Positions 62,483-64,000 of a stretch of DNA of 64,000 bases are shown one piece after another. How positions within the stretch are numbered: position 1 is the first letter of the stretch; each line of letters opens with the position of its first letter. The stretch is from Segatella copri (GTDB lineage Bacteria; Bacteroidota; Bacteroidia; Bacteroidales; Bacteroidaceae), in assembly GCF_019249655.2 (NCBI RefSeq), contig NZ_CP137557.1, positions 1,361,001 through 1,425,000 of the forward strand, read 5' to 3'. The notes under the pieces were generated by a model that was given only the letters and a program-made list of their open reading frames with translations, was not told the origin of the DNA and did not search any database. The position numbers were made by a program, and so were the translations under genes.

Positions 62483-63853
62483 ATGAATAAGAGATTTGAT
62501 AGTATCAGACAGATGGATGAGGCTGGACAAGAATTTTGGTCGGCTAGGGAATTGGCATCTGTTATTGGTTATGCAGATTATCGTAATTTTTGCAAAATCA
62601 TAGATAAGGCTAAGGTCTTATGTGTACAAAACAATAAGAGTGTAGAAGACCATTTCGTTGAAGTCAACGAAATGGTTACTATTGGTAGTGAGGCAAAGAG
62701 AAAGCTGAAGTCCTACCATCTTTCCCGTTATGCTTGCCTTCTTATTTCTATGTCGCTCAGTTCCAAGAAAGAGAATGCATTGCCTGCATTAGAGTATTTT
62801 TCTGGTAAGCAGAATTTATCTTCTTCTTCATTGCAAAATGCTGATACTTATAGCAATACGGATATTGTGTTCTTCTCTGATTCGGAAGGAAAACTGAGAG
62901 TGGAATTAGTCTTTGATGGAGATACGGTTTGGACGACACAGAAGAGAATTGCAGAAATCTTTCAAGTAGATGTGCGAACAGTGAGCTATCACATCAATGA
63001 AATCTTGAACAGCGGAGAACTCAATAAATATTCAGTTATCCAAAAATCTTGGATAACTGCGGATGATGGGAAGAAATACGAAATGAATGTATATAATCTG
63101 GATATGATTATTGCGGTGGGCTATCGTGTGAACAGTTACAAGGCAACTCGTTTTCGTCAATGGGCAACCAATACCTTGAGCGAATTTATCCGAAACGGTT
63201 ACGTGTTAGATGATGAGCGTTTTAAGCAAGGTGGAAAGCAGGTTCAGGTGAAGTTTGATCAGTTGCTGGAACGTATTCAGGAGATTCGAGCATCCGAGCG
63301 TATGGCTTATCAAAAAATAACAGATATTTATGCCACGGCTTGCGATTATCAGAAGAATGCTACTACAACGCAGGAGTTTTATGCCAAGGTACAGAATAAG
63401 TTGCATTGGGCAATTACGGGTAAGACGGCAGCAGAAATCGTTTATTCTTCTGCCGATGCAACCAAGAAACACATGGGATTAACTTCTTGGGCTCAAGCTC
63501 CCGATGGTAAGGTGTTGAAATCGGATGTGACAATAGCAAAGAATTATTTGCATATAGAACAGATGAAGGAATTGAATGGTCTTGTTTCTGCTTATATTGA
63601 CTTAGCTGCCAATCGTGCCAAACGCCATATTCCAACGACTATGGAACAATGGGTCAAGTTCTTGGATGGTTTTCTTGAATTATCATCTTATCCAATTTTG
63701 ATAGATAAGGGAAAGGTTTCGGCTCTTGAAGCTCGGTTGAAAGCTTATGAGGAATATGATAAGTTCAGGGTGATTCAAGACCGTGAGTTCTTGTCGGATT
63801 TTGACAAGGAAGTGATGAGGTTAAAAGGAGAATTGGGGTTGTTTGATAAATGA
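62483..63853 (+). CDS. Fusion of BRO/DinD-like N-domain with virulence RhuM protein
   Basis: 456 residues. Residues 1-110 (FWSARELASVIGYADYRNFCKIIDKAK...HLSRYACLLISM) resemble the BRO-N/DinD domain. Residues about 127-456 are RhuM family: SEGKLRVELVFDGDTVWTTQKRIAEIFQVDVRTVSYHINEIL, GYRVNSYKATRFRQWATNTLSEFI, and TTQEFYAKVQNKLHWAITGKTAAEIVYSSADATKKHMGLTSW. RhuM proteins were named from a Salmonella pathogenicity island; the role is unclear but DNA-related. The BRO/DinD domain in front is the unusual part: DinD-like proteins respond to DNA damage. Single gene with its own promoter. Confidence 0.85.
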   Translation: MNKRFDSIRQMDEAGQEFWSARELASVIGYADYRNFCKIIDKAKVLCVQNNKSVEDHFVEVNEMVTIGSEAKRKLKSYHLSRYACLLISMSLSSKKENALPALEYFSGKQNLSSSSLQNADTYSNTDIVFFSDSEGKLRVELVFDGDTVWTTQKRIAEIFQVDVRTVSYHINEILNSGELNKYSVIQKSWITADDGKKYEMNVYNLDMIIAVGYRVNSYKATRFRQWATNTLSEFIRNGYVLDDERFKQGGKQVQVKFDQLLERIQEIRASERMAYQKITDIYATACDYQKNATTTQEFYAKVQNKLHWAITGKTAAEIVYSSADATKKHMGLTSWAQAPDGKVLKSDVTIAKNYLHIEQMKELNGLVSAYIDLAANRAKRHIPTTMEQWVKFLDGFLELSSYPILIDKGKVSALEARLKAYEEYDKFRVIQDREFLSDFDKEVMRLKGELGLFDK

Positions 63854-63862
63854 TGATTAAGC

Positions 63863-64000
63863 ATGAAAAAAATAATAATTGCTTGCGACTCTTATAAGGG
63901 CTGCCTTTCGAGCAGAGAGGTGAATGAGGCGATTGCTTCGGGAGTGAAGGAATGGAATGCGGATGAGGCTTCTCCCGAAATCATTACCCTGGAAATGAGT
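63863..64000 (+). CDS. Glycerate kinase, N-terminal part (cut by window edge)
   Basis: The first 46 codons read MKKIIIACDSYKGCLSSREVNEAIASGVKEW...IITLEMS. The opening strand and xDSFKG-like motif (here DSYKG) are the start of the type-1 glycerate kinase fold, which phosphorylates D-glycerate. The rest lies outside the window. It starts 9 bp after the RhuM stop. Confidence 0.85.
   Translation, partial: MKKIIIACDSYKGCLSSREVNEAIASGVKEWNADEASPEIITLEMS

Noticed and set aside
1..64000. tRNA or rRNA genes
   Set aside because: The TTCGAATC strings at 1950-3720 belong to the composite repeats and lack acceptor and anticodon stems; no other candidate was recognised by eye.

Overview
The window looks like a chromosomal segment of a gut Bacteroidota, most likely Prevotellaceae (Segatella/Prevotella copri-like). 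The signs are repeated TTG-N19/20-TAnnTTTG promoters, a SusC/SusD pair, a GH3 and a GH20 glycosidase, outer-membrane beta-barrel receptors, an HU/DUF4248/VirE_N cluster, and moderate-GC housekeeping genes. The assignment is inferred from gene families only. No rRNA or tRNA gene was recognised.

Layout. 1-10.3 kb is an accessory island. Small toxin-antitoxin-like modules (GNAT C-terminus at the left edge, RelE/ParE-type pair, DUF6169 pair, a 77-aa/37-aa pair, an antitoxin-like gene with a decayed GNAT toxin) alternate with seven copies of a composite, multi-hairpin repeat whose stems vary by compensatory changes. Four modules share one leader and promoter. Within the island, on the minus strand, lies a VirE_N/P-loop protein - DUF4248 - HU-like - 32-aa smalltalk protein - amidase cluster, with 22-bp iteron-like repeats beside it. 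IS66 debris closes the island. 10.4-13.3 kb carries a DEAD/DEAH helicase with C-terminal WG repeats and a DUF4186 protein.

13.3-34.5 kb is mostly core: NhaC antiporter, asd, a RavA/ViaA-like MoxR-VWA pair with a C-GCAxxG-C-C redox protein between, TerC, a DUF4143 ATPase, an operon of C-GCAxxG-C-C protein / ferredoxin / 4Fe-4S membrane protein / OxyR-like regulator, NlpE-like lipoprotein, carboxylesterase, rhamnose mutarotase, GH20, CNNM/CBS protein, carbohydrate porin and PaaI thioesterase. 34.5-41.1 kb is accessory again: a CPBP protease, a 1.1-kb gene-free stretch rich in repeats, and a DUF262/DUF1524 (GmrSD-like) protein bracketed by two nearly identical Rpn-family nuclease genes, one killed by an amber codon.

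41.1-49.2 kb holds an unusually short copper-type P-ATPase and a tightly packed operon, MBL hydrolase - sirtuin-like - sirtuin-like - Fic, beside an AraC regulator. Both sirtuins lack the catalytic histidine; this is the best candidate here for an undescribed system. DinB and Hsp20 follow. 49.5-56.8 kb is a small polysaccharide-utilization locus (GH3, SusC, SusD). 56.9-64 kb has a TonB-dependent receptor broken by a TGA, a small outer-membrane-like protein, a histidine kinase/response regulator pair, a BRO/DinD-RhuM fusion and the start of a glycerate kinase.
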